Of a stretch of DNA of 64,000 nucleotides, positions 56,569-63,870 are shown piece after piece (position 1 is the first letter of the stretch; each line of letters begins with the position of its first letter). The notes below the pieces were generated by a model. That model ran no database searches. It had not been told where the DNA came from and saw nothing but the letters and a program-made list of their open reading frames with translations. Source of the DNA: UBA2336 sp049306095 (lineage in GTDB: Bacteria > Bacteroidota > Bacteroidia > Cytophagales > Cyclobacteriaceae); assembly GCA_049306095.1 (NCBI GenBank), contig JBAQPU010000042.1, positions 1 to 64,000 of the forward strand, given 5' to 3'. The translations under genes were made by a program, and so were the position numbers.

Positions 56569-56712
56569 GGCGGGCAAAACGAGGTATTCTGGTTTGCGCT
56601 GGCTGCCGGTACTACAGGCGGGTTGATTTTCTCGCTGCTGGTGGTTTTTGTCTTTCTTCCTGTTATGTTAACGAGGAAAGCTTCGAAGGGTGATACGCAT
56701 TGTTTCGCATAA
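56569..56712 (+). pseudogene. RND transporter C-terminal relic (copy C)
   Basis: Frame reading GGQNEVFWFALAAGTTGGLI, then FSLLVVFVFLPVMLTRKAS, to a TAA at 56710. It matches the last 40-odd residues of RND copy B almost residue for residue. All of the preceding transporter (about 980 codons) and the HTH/RND control region are missing, so one deletion removed them. Confidence 0.85.
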
Positions 56713-56726
56713 CCATGAATAAATTG

Positions 56727-57266
56727 TCAAAGTCCAGAGAGGAAATCTTTAACAAATGCGCTATCTATTTTTTCTCCAGAAACAGGGTAATAAACTCGCT
56801 TTAACCTGCTTTCTTCATCAAGGAAAAATACAACTGGTGTTTTTACATACTTCAAAGATTTTCTCAATAAGTCATCAGCATCAGAAAAAATATAGTGCGG
56901 GTAGCTATAAGTAATTTGATCACTACTTTTATTAGCTTGACACTCAATTACAATTGAACTTTCCATGCTACCCAATCTATCAACAGCATTAACCATCCGA
57001 AATCCGGTTTCAATGCATGATCCGCAATCAAATCCTGTGTAGAAAAGCACAACCCTTCGAGAACATTCCACAGTATCCCCCAGGATTTTGGCAAGACCAT
57101 CAATTTCCTTTCCTAATAACATTTTTTCTTGAAATCGGAGTTTTTCTTCATTGTCTTGACTAATGCTATCCACTGACAATTCTTTCTTTTCCTTTGGATA
57201 GGAGCAACTAAAAAGTATTATAACGATTAACCAAAATGGCAACTTTGTTAAAATATCAGAATTCAT
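56727..57266 (-). CDS. Thioredoxin-like lipoprotein with CGSC motif
   Basis: 179 aa, leader FWLIVIILFSC (lipidation at Cys21). The redoxin-like core has VVLFYTGFDCGSCIETGFRMV with CGSC around residues 75-78, then SYPHYIFSDADDLLRKSL and TPVVFFLDEESRLKRVYYP (cis-Pro strand). It is closer to a complete thioredoxin fold than its counterparts in units 1 and 2. It overlaps the propeller gene by 11 bp, so the two are coupled. Probable partner of three six-cysteine peptides encoded upstream. Confidence 0.72.
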   Translation of the reverse strand: MNSDILTKLPFWLIVIILFSCSYPKEKKELSVDSISQDNEEKLRFQEKMLLGKEIDGLAKILGDTVECSRRVVLFYTGFDCGSCIETGFRMVNAVDRLGSMESSIVIECQANKSSDQITYSYPHYIFSDADDLLRKSLKYVKTPVVFFLDEESRLKRVYYPVSGEKIDSAFVKDFLSGL

Positions 57267-58230
57267 AAAGCTCTACCTCGTCTTTTGTTGTTTCAAATGC
57301 AAGTAATAAATTATTGTAAACACAAATTGATGAATACCATGCTCCAGGCAAAGAAATAGTTCTTATGTAATCAACTCTGTCAACCTTGATGCTGTACTCG
57401 AGAATTTGATTACAAACAGGTTCTTCCTTCCCCGAAATACAAAGCAGATATAATTTGCCATCGTCATAATATGAGTCCCGAAAAATTCTGTAATATGTAT
57501 TTTCAGCATTATCATTCTGCTGCTCTATAAAATAGTTTCTTTCTTTAATCGGCTCGGCATCCTTAATGCTGGTCTTGCTCATTAATTTACCATCAAAGGA
57601 ATAAGTTTCAATAAAAGGCATATTGTCAGAAACGGATAAAATTTGGTTTTCGTCCCCTGAAAAAAGAAACCTGTAATTTCTGATACGATTCTGGAATGAA
57701 TTATTAAATTCAAATGATTCTCCCCATTTTTTAATAGACGTTCCGGACGAATCAAAAACGGATATTGGAGCCCCCGCTTCTGAAGCAGATGCTACAATTC
57801 CTAAATCAGATAAGAAAAAACGATACTCAAATGATGATCCTAAAAGTTCATTTGGGATATGAATTGTTCGCTGCGGATGAGGATTGCCAACTACAAAAAC
57901 CTCAATTGTTTGCTTTCCTTCATTAACTGCAAAAATGGAGTCACCGTGATACGCAAATCTCAGTAGACCGCTGAACTCACCAGGTCCATCTCCTGATTTT
58001 CCATAGGTTAATTGCAACTTGAGATTCTCATCAAGTTGGAAAATCTGCCCTCTGGATTTATCCGATAAGAAAAAGTAGCCGGAAATATTATCAATGTTGC
58101 TTATATCCGTAAAAAAGGTTGAGTCTGAAAAATACGCTATTCTTTGAATTAATTTTGGATTTAAGGAATTTTCTTTTGATCCACATGAAAGGAGAAGCCA
58201 AAGAAGAATAAGTAATGAAATAAATCTCAT
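57256..58230 (-). CDS. 6-bladed beta-propeller lipoprotein, TolB-like
   Basis: About 324 aa from the Met that begins RFISLLILLWLLLSCGS, a clear lipoprotein leader; the longer frame to 58335 runs into peptide D1 and is rejected. Propeller strands: NISGYFFLSDKSRGQIFQLD, LTYGKSGDGPGEFSGLL, GDSIFAVNEGKQTIEVF. It resembles the BF3164-type TolB-like propellers of Bacteroidota, smaller than the unit 2 protein. It is preceded by three peptide genes and overlaps the CGSC gene. Confidence 0.8.
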   Translation of the reverse strand: MRFISLLILLWLLLSCGSKENSLNPKLIQRIAYFSDSTFFTDISNIDNISGYFFLSDKSRGQIFQLDENLKLQLTYGKSGDGPGEFSGLLRFAYHGDSIFAVNEGKQTIEVFVVGNPHPQRTIHIPNELLGSSFEYRFFLSDLGIVASASEAGAPISVFDSSGTSIKKWGESFEFNNSFQNRIRNYRFLFSGDENQILSVSDNMPFIETYSFDGKLMSKTSIKDAEPIKERNYFIEQQNDNAENTYYRIFRDSYYDDGKLYLLCISGKEEPVCNQILEYSIKVDRVDYIRTISLPGAWYSSICVYNNLLLAFETTKDEVELYEF

Positions 58231-58310
58231 AAGGGATATTAAAATAGAGGGGTTTCCAAGCTGATAAGAAGTTGGAATCCCCGTTATAGTTTTAAGTTGA
58301 ATACAGAATT

Positions 58311-58514
58311 TTAAGCTGATGTTGTGGTGCCGCAAGAAGTTGTTTTCCCGTCACAGGTAACCGATGAGGCTCCTCTTGAGCATTCTTTTGAGCCATTACA
58401 ACTCACCGAGCCTCCTCCGCTACAGTTTTTTTCTACAGCACAATAATATACGTAAGCAAAGGTTGTAGAGTAACTGAATGTAAAAATTGCGAGTATTGCA
58501 AACACTTTTTTCAT
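58311..58514 (-). CDS. Secreted six-cysteine peptide D1
   Basis: 67 aa, signal peptide ending TTFA. The mature part has six cysteines in the order C-x5-C-x7-C-x5-C-x8-C-x6-C, with KECS and SSVTCDGKT. D2 and D3 share this spacing closely. It ends in a Thr/Ser-rich tail (GTTTSA) absent from the other two. It is the third peptide gene of the operon in transcription order, 80 bp before the propeller start. Confidence 0.72.
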   Translation of the reverse strand: MKKVFAILAIFTFSYSTTFAYVYYCAVEKNCSGGGSVSCNGSKECSRGASSVTCDGKTTSCGTTTSA

Positions 58515-58537
58515 ATATATTTTTTTTAGTTAGTAAT

Positions 58538-58735
58538 TTAGCATTTTAAAGTTCTCCCGTCACAGGTTACTGATTTACCTGACGAGCTGGCGCTACATTC
58601 TTTGTCGCCAGCACAATATATATTCCCATCACCACAATCTAAATATGCCGTACATCCTAATGGCACATATGCATTGGCCAAGAAAGACCCATTACAAATA
58701 GCTATCAATAAACAAATCTTAACAATTCTTTTCAT
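58538..58735 (-). CDS. Secreted six-cysteine peptide D2
   Basis: 65 aa, signal peptide ending LANA. The mature part has C-x5-C-x6-C-x5-C-x10-C-x6-C with DCGDG, DKECS and SVTCDGRT, and ends directly at the last Cys. The closest paralogue is D3. The gaps to D1 and D3 are 23 and 18 bp. Six evenly spaced cysteines imply three disulfides after export. Confidence 0.73.
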   Translation of the reverse strand: MKRIVKICLLIAICNGSFLANAYVPLGCTAYLDCGDGNIYCAGDKECSASSSGKSVTCDGRTLKC

Positions 58736-58753
58736 AGGGTAAATTTTTAGAGG

Positions 58754-58945
58754 TTAACACTTGGTTGTTTTTCCATCACAAGTAACTGAACCTCCAAGAA
58801 TCGTTGTTGAGGAACATTCATTTCCCATACACTTCACATACCCATCTCCACAATCCACTCTTACGATGCAACCAGTACTGTGTACATAACCATAACCAGC
58901 GATAAGAGTGATCCCAAAAATAAATGTCAAGGCTAATTTTTTCAT
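58754..58945 (-). CDS. Secreted six-cysteine peptide D3
   Basis: 63 aa from the Met of MKKLALTFIFGITLIAG; a frame to 58990 exists but its first 15 codons lie in the conserved leader, so the inner Met is preferred. Mature pattern: C-x5-C-x6-C-x4-C-x11-C-x6-C, with DCGDGYVKC, GNECS and SVTCDGKT. It is the first peptide gene after HTH copy D; the palindrome lies 58 bp upstream. Confidence 0.73.
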   Translation of the reverse strand: MKKLALTFIFGITLIAGYGYVHSTGCIVRVDCGDGYVKCMGNECSSTTILGGSVTCDGKTTKC

Positions 58946-59003
58946 ATTTTTCTTGTTTATTGTTTCTGCTAAAAAACAAGCATTAAGCAAATAAAAGTTT
59001 ACT

Positions 59004-59024
59004 CACTGCCATTTTATGTCAGTG
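59004..59024. promoter_or_regulatory. Conserved palindrome, copy D
   Basis: CACTGCCAT, three bases, ATGTCAGTG: a 9-bp inverted repeat with one mismatch. It overlaps the final codons of HTH copy D, as in copy C, and precedes the peptide D3 gene. Weaker symmetry than copies A to C. Confidence 0.55.
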
Positions 59025-59220
59025 GAGAAAAAAAATATGATTTTCTTTTATTGCAAAAATGAACGGGTCGCCCCTGGTCTTTTAGTAAATCAATATACCG
59101 ATACACCATCCGCTCAGAAATCCCCAACCGGCCAGCCAATTCTTTTGGGGTGCCCGTTCTTTGCTTTTCAATTAATTCCTGCAAATACTGTATTCGCTGG
59201 TTGTATTTGTCAAACTGCAT
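59014..59220 (-). CDS. Small HTH DNA-binding protein (copy D)
   Basis: 68 aa, intact. YNQRIQYLQELIEKQRTG is followed by TPKELAGRLGISERMVYRYIDLLKDQG and FCNKRKSYFFSPLT. It is a single HTH domain without sensor region, like copy B but clearly diverged in the recognition helix (SERMVYRYID against SRRMLFEYLT), so the two copies may bind different sites. It lies divergent from the RND-D gene. A palindrome with arms GACTGAGTA / TACTCAATC is centred about 65 bp upstream. Confidence 0.8.
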   Translation of the reverse strand: MQFDKYNQRIQYLQELIEKQRTGTPKELAGRLGISERMVYRYIDLLKDQGRPVHFCNKRKSYFFSPLT

Positions 59221-59618
59221 GAGAGAGGTTTCATTAATTGCATAATACCGATTTAAAAAAATATAGAGAGAAATGACTGAGTACTATTACTCAATCTAAA
59301 ATTCGCAGTTGCCTAAAAAAGGCATTGAAATCCACAAAAACCGTTTTTTTTTTTTTGAAAAGGTACACGACCTTTATTGCTTCTATGGCAGGTAAAAATG
59401 GATTTAGAGCTTCGTAGGTAATAAAAAGTTATTATTCATGCGCAAAAAATTACATGAGTGCTTTTTTATACCTCGCTTAACAAAATATACAGCGTGGCTT
59501 TGCCGGCCTATCGCATAACAACTTTTTAATGCGCTTCATCGTATGCTAGCATTTGTGGTTGCCATCAGGAAGGTCATTAACTTCTAATCATTATCTTGGT
59601 GATTGTTTTAACTACGCC
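59221..59618. promoter_or_regulatory. Divergent control region HTH-D / RND-D with operator and conserved block
   Basis: 398 bp without a gene. GACTGAGTA (59275-59283), four bases, TACTCAATC (59288-59296) has one mismatch and corresponds to the perfect palindrome at 49090-49111. A T run at 59344 opens the block conserved with 49159-49311: CTATGGCAGGTAAAA, GGATTTAG, ATTATTCATGC, and the stem ACCTCGCT (59470-59477) with AGCGTGGC. Downstream of 59500 the two regions differ. A frame-changing TT difference inside the block argues that it is not protein-coding. Confidence 0.6.
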
Positions 59619-62600
59619 ATGCTTCGTTTTCTCCTGCTTCGACCTATTGCCGTAATCATGGTACTGATCGCATGCCTAGCCATCAGTGCGCTGGCATTCT
59701 TTCAACTGCCGGTATCGTTGCTGCCTACGATGGATGTACCTGAAATTACCATCTCGGTTCAATACCCAAACAGTCCGCCCGAAGCAATCGAACAAAATGT
59801 GCTCAAGCCCATTCGTGAAAGTATGTTTACACTCAACGGCCTTAAATCGGTAGAAAGTGTGGCCCGTCAGGAAAATGGCAGCATATCGGTACGGTTGCAG
59901 TATGGCACCGATATGAACCTGGCCTACATCGAAGCCAATGAAAAAATCGATCGGCTCACATCTTCCCTGCCCGCAAACCTGGAACGGCCCCAGGTAGTAA
60001 AAACAAATACTTCCGATATTCCCATGGTGCGTATCCAGGTTATCCCGGCACGGGAAGAAGACCACCTGGCTGTTTCTGAACTGGTACTAAATGTATTAAA
60101 ACGCAGGCTTGAACAACTGGATGGTATTGGTTTGGTAGACGTAAACGGCACGCGACAAAAAATAATCCGCATCGCCCCCGATTATCCGGTCCTGCGCAGC
60201 CTGCATCTTACCGAAAGCGCCATTACCCAAACCATAGCAGGCGCCAATCTCGAGCTTGGATCGCTGGCGGTGCACGATGGCAACTACCGGTATTTTCTGA
60301 AGATGACTTCACGCCTCACCGATCCGGCTATGCTGGAAAGCCTGCCCATCAACATCCCGGGCAGCCAATCGGTCATCCGCCTGGGGCAGGTGGCCACCGT
60401 GTATGCCGAGTCTGAAAAACCCATGGGCTTCCACTTGTTCAATACCCGCGAAGGAATTGTTATTACCGTGCATAAACAGGCACAAGCCCGTATGCCCGAT
60501 GTGATGCCGCGCATCTACAGCGTGGTAGATCAATTTAAAAGCGAATACCCAACGCTGTCGTTTCAGGTAACACAAGACCAATCGCAACTACTCACTTACA
60601 GCATTCAAAATTTATCACAGGCGCTTATTTGGGGCGGGCTCTTTGCCTTTGCCATCCTGTTTTTGTTTATGGGAGGGTGGCGCGAGCCGGTAGTCATGGG
60701 CATTGTGCTGCCGGTTTCGTTAATCTTGTGTTTTGCCCTGCTGCATACCTTCAACTTGTCGCTCAACATTATTTCACTGAGCGGACTGGCGCTGGGTCTG
60801 GGTATGCTGGTGGATAACTCCATTGTGGTGATTGATAACATTGTATTGAAGCGAAAACTCGGGTTATCGCTTTTAGAGAGTTGCGTACAGGGAACACACG
60901 AAGTAATGGCCCCCCTTATCAGCTCAGCCCTAACTAACCTGGCCGTATTTATCCCACTGGTTTTCATGAGTGGCATAACAGGCGCTTTGTTTATTGATCA
61001 GGCTATTGCAGTTACCAGCATTTTATTCGTATCCATTTTGTGTACGTTCATTTTTGTACCGCTGCTGTACAAGCTGCTCAATAAGAATCGCGATCTGCAT
61101 CAACAGGAAGACAGTCGTTTCTTCTTGTGGATGAAGAAAAAATACCATCAGTCTTTTCTTTGGGTTTGGACCCATAAAGGTGTTAGCCTTACCCTGATGG
61201 CCTTGCTTATACCGGTTTGCGTATTGCTGCTGATAACATTGCCCAAGGAGGGTTTTCCGGAAATAGAACGAACCGAAACCCTGATTGATATTGACTGGAA
61301 CGAGCCCATTGAAGTGGAGGAATCGAAAAAACGGATTATTCAATTTATTGAAAAGCACCGAGCTTATATTATAGAAGCTGAAACCGAGGTAGGCTACCAA
61401 CAATTTATACTTTCGGGTTCCCAGCGTTCTGTTCAGCAGGCGCAGGTGTATGTAAAATTTGAAAATGAAGAAAAAAAACAATTGGCCGATGCTTCCATGA
61501 AGCGGTATTTCTCTTCCCTCTACCCAGCAGCCGCCACAACCTTTTCAAATGCGCCCAATGCTTTTGAACAACTGTTTATTTCCCGAACCCCCCTCTATGA
61601 AATACGCGTACGCGATGTAAAATCGAAACAACCCCTTCCGCTGGAGCTTGCCGATAAACTTGTTCAACAGGGCAAAACAAAAAGGGGAAACGGGTTTGAA
61701 ACGGAGACTATGGTTTTTATCAAACTTGATTTCATGAAAATGAGACTCTACGGTATTGCTTTTGAAGACCTGAATCGCAAACTAAAAATTGTATTTGGAG
61801 ATTACCCCATTACAGAATTCAAAAATTTTGGTAACGTGCTGCCGGTTGTCTTTGAAGGAACAACAAGCGATTTCGAAACTGCAGTCCGTACAACAGAAGT
61901 TAGTTCAGCCAATGGTGAAAGCTATCCACTTCGTGAATTTATCACTCCCCAGTATGAGCGAAGCTACCAGAACATTACGGCCGATGAGGCCGGTATTTTC
62001 CAGTCGCTATTAGTCGAGGAAGTCACACAAGAATCGTTGCTGCGCGAACAATGGAAAACCATAGCAAAAGAAAACAACCTGTCGGTAGACTTCACCGGAA
62101 CGTGGTTTGAAAAACAGGAAAACCTACAGCAGCTACTGGTTATCCTGATCATATCCTTCCTGTTGATGTATTTTATAATTACCGCAGAATTTGAATCATT
62201 TACCCAACCATTAATTGTAATGCTGAGCATGCCCTTAGGCTTTGCCGGAAGCCTGCTTTTGTTGTGGGCCACCGGGGGTACCATCAACATTATGTCGGGT
62301 ATAGGACTGGTGGTGGTGATGGGCATTCTCGACAATGACGCAATCTTAAAAATTGACCGTATCAACTCACTGCGAAAATCACTTCCCTTGCAGCAAGCCA
62401 TTGAACAAGCGGGGCTCGACCGGCTCAAGCCCATTGTAATGAATACCTGCACCAATGTACTGGCGCTTACACCCATTTTATTTTCTTCCGGATTAGGAGC
62501 CGACCTGCAACGGCCTATTGCGGTTACCACTATTGGCGGGTTGATTGTGGCCACCTTTGCCGCGCTGTATTTTGTGCCGTTGGTGTACTGGCTAACTTCG

Positions 62601-62639
62601 AGAAAGGAAGATACTGAGAAGAATCGGGCAGAAAGCTAA
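59619..62639 (+). CDS. RND family transporter (copy D)
   Basis: A 1006-aa transporter from the ATG before LRFLLLRPIAVIMVLIACL, the standard RND N-terminus; a TTG 22 codons upstream is rejected. The porter motif is LLPTMDVPEITISVQYPNSPPEAIEQ. TM4 carries ALGLGMLVDNSIVVIDNI with the proton-relay Asp, and the second half starts near residue 840 (LLVILIISFLLMYFIITAEFESF). A variant MGILDNDAILKIDRIN occupies the TM10 region. It is only distantly related to RND-B. Its stop overlaps the convergent adaptor gene by 4 bp. Confidence 0.92.
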   Translation: MLRFLLLRPIAVIMVLIACLAISALAFFQLPVSLLPTMDVPEITISVQYPNSPPEAIEQNVLKPIRESMFTLNGLKSVESVARQENGSISVRLQYGTDMNLAYIEANEKIDRLTSSLPANLERPQVVKTNTSDIPMVRIQVIPAREEDHLAVSELVLNVLKRRLEQLDGIGLVDVNGTRQKIIRIAPDYPVLRSLHLTESAITQTIAGANLELGSLAVHDGNYRYFLKMTSRLTDPAMLESLPINIPGSQSVIRLGQVATVYAESEKPMGFHLFNTREGIVITVHKQAQARMPDVMPRIYSVVDQFKSEYPTLSFQVTQDQSQLLTYSIQNLSQALIWGGLFAFAILFLFMGGWREPVVMGIVLPVSLILCFALLHTFNLSLNIISLSGLALGLGMLVDNSIVVIDNIVLKRKLGLSLLESCVQGTHEVMAPLISSALTNLAVFIPLVFMSGITGALFIDQAIAVTSILFVSILCTFIFVPLLYKLLNKNRDLHQQEDSRFFLWMKKKYHQSFLWVWTHKGVSLTLMALLIPVCVLLLITLPKEGFPEIERTETLIDIDWNEPIEVEESKKRIIQFIEKHRAYIIEAETEVGYQQFILSGSQRSVQQAQVYVKFENEEKKQLADASMKRYFSSLYPAAATTFSNAPNAFEQLFISRTPLYEIRVRDVKSKQPLPLELADKLVQQGKTKRGNGFETETMVFIKLDFMKMRLYGIAFEDLNRKLKIVFGDYPITEFKNFGNVLPVVFEGTTSDFETAVRTTEVSSANGESYPLREFITPQYERSYQNITADEAGIFQSLLVEEVTQESLLREQWKTIAKENNLSVDFTGTWFEKQENLQQLLVILIISFLLMYFIITAEFESFTQPLIVMLSMPLGFAGSLLLLWATGGTINIMSGIGLVVVMGILDNDAILKIDRINSLRKSLPLQQAIEQAGLDRLKPIVMNTCTNVLALTPILFSSGLGADLQRPIAVTTIGGLIVATFAALYFVPLVYWLTSRKEDTEKNRAES

Positions 62640-63694
62640 TTCTTAACAATACTCACCGGTGCGTCATGGGCAAGCTGCAGGTTATTAGTGATGATCACGT
62701 TGTCTCCCTTTTTTAGACCTTCTAATATCTCTACTTCCACACCGTTTTCACGACCAACTTTTACATAGTTCCATTTGGCGAGTCCTTCCTGAACCGTAAA
62801 TACCACCGCCTTACCGGAGCGGATGACCACTGCCTCCTGAGGAATGATTATATTTTTCTCATAAGGCAATCGCAGTGTGGTTTGAACATGCATGCCCGGA
62901 AACACGTTTGGTTTACCGGATAGTTTCACAACAATTTTAACTAACCCTGTTTTGGAGTCTACCCTTGGATCCACATTCTCAACCTGAGCCTGATAAAACT
63001 CTCCCGCGGATGCAAGGGGTCGAATTTCAGCTTTTACGCCTTTCGAAACCAACAAGGCATCCGCTTCCAGCACTTCAGCCTCCACTACCAAATGTACCGG
63101 ATCGTGTACATAACAAAACAATTCACCCGGACTCACCGGGCTTCCCGGATTGGCTTCCATCCCTGAAACCATTCCACCAATCTGTGCCTTGACAAAGGAA
63201 TTTTCATACTCCAGTTTCGCTTCACTGTACGCTATTTCGGCAGCCGCCAGGCCGCTTGAAATTCTAATATTGCTGCTGATATTCGCATAGCGAACGCTAT
63301 CCTTCATACGCTCATAGCTCAGCATCATATCAGTGTATGCCAATTTTTTCTCCTGTAATTGAAGTCTTGCTTTTGAAAAACTTAATTCCTGTTGCTCTTT
63401 ACTAAGAATAGCTAACAGTTGTCCTTGCTTAGCAGCTTTTCCATTGCTGACAAAAACCTTTTCAATGATACCTGCTCGTTTGAATTCTGCACGGACTTCC
63501 GATGCAGAGGCAATTATTCCTGATGTTGAAATCAGGTACTCAAATGGTTTTACAGAAGCTGTTGAAACGCTTACCTCTGTAGCAGGAATAGAATTTTTTA
63601 TGGAGCCTGCGGACTGCTCTTCCGCATTGGAAGGAGACCCACACTCATAAAATAAAAAGCCAAGTACAAGAACTGCTATGATTTTACTACCCAT
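62636..63694 (-). CDS. RND periplasmic adaptor (HlyD/MFP) lipoprotein
   Basis: 352 aa. N-terminal hydrophobic leader with a Cys (VLVLGFLFYEC) suggests a lipoprotein. Order: lipoyl half (SEVRAEFKRAGIIEKVFVSNGKAAKQGQLLAIL), helical hairpin (about 105-170), second lipoyl half (QIGGMVSGMEANPGSPVSPGELF), beta-barrel and membrane-proximal domain (KTGLVKIVVKLSGKPNVFPGMHV, IIPQEAVVIRSGKAVVFTV). It should link RND-D to an outer-membrane channel that is not in the window. The gene is convergent to the transporter, an unusual order for this pair. Confidence 0.9.
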   Translation of the reverse strand: MGSKIIAVLVLGFLFYECGSPSNAEEQSAGSIKNSIPATEVSVSTASVKPFEYLISTSGIIASASEVRAEFKRAGIIEKVFVSNGKAAKQGQLLAILSKEQQELSFSKARLQLQEKKLAYTDMMLSYERMKDSVRYANISSNIRISSGLAAAEIAYSEAKLEYENSFVKAQIGGMVSGMEANPGSPVSPGELFCYVHDPVHLVVEAEVLEADALLVSKGVKAEIRPLASAGEFYQAQVENVDPRVDSKTGLVKIVVKLSGKPNVFPGMHVQTTLRLPYEKNIIIPQEAVVIRSGKAVVFTVQEGLAKWNYVKVGRENGVEVEILEGLKKGDNVIITNNLQLAHDAPVSIVKN

Positions 63695-63789
63695 TTAAAT
63701 TAATCGTTACGATGTTAAAAATAGAATTTTCGCAATACTTTAAAAAATAGCTTTAAAGAAAGGCGCTATAAGGTGTTTAGTGCCACCAT

Positions 63790-63870
63790 TTAGAAGAGAT
63801 TATGGAAGCGTGTAAAGTATGTTCACACGATCAGATTACAAGAGCCACTCTTGGATTTGTTGGCCAGTGA
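63790..63870 (+). pseudogene. Decayed 3' end of an icmF-like mutase gene
   Basis: 27 codons ending in TGA: LEEIMEACKVCSHDQITRAT, then LGFVGQ. This corresponds to the C-terminus of the intact IcmF (FEELMEACKVCSLGQITKAL, ending 44011). DNA identity over the matching stretch is about three quarters by eye. Nothing upstream reads as mutase. It lies 96 bp beyond the adaptor gene start, at the right border of the island. The remaining DNA to 64000 shows no gene that I can support. Confidence 0.75.

Larger units (their letters stand above)
44012..63870. other. Accessory island of three peptide/propeller/redoxin/RND units
   Basis: Between intact icmF and a decayed icmF-like 3' end (63790-63870) lie three tandem units of one plan. 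Leftward, each has a tiny HTH gene, Cys-rich secreted peptide genes, a beta-propeller lipoprotein gene and a CxxC protein gene. Rightward, each has an RND transporter gene. Unit borders are about 44045-52605, 52645-56712 and 56727-62639. The leftward genes appear more AT-rich than the backbone. There is no integrase or transposase, so mobility is inferred only from repetition, deletion scars and the flanking icmF fragment. Confidence 0.6.

Noticed and set aside
46776..58945. Lanthipeptide or other RiPP precursors with modifying enzymes
   Set aside because: The peptides carry Sec-type signal sequences and there is no LanB/LanM, radical SAM or YcaO gene nearby. Disulfide-rich peptides fit better.
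59676..60976. Long antisense ORFs in RND-D
   Set aside because: Compositionally they mirror the hydrophobic transporter codons and lack own start context or homology.
44012..63694. Integrative or conjugative element with its own mobility genes
   Set aside because: No integrase, transposase, relaxase or tRNA attachment site could be found; only indirect signs of acquisition remain.
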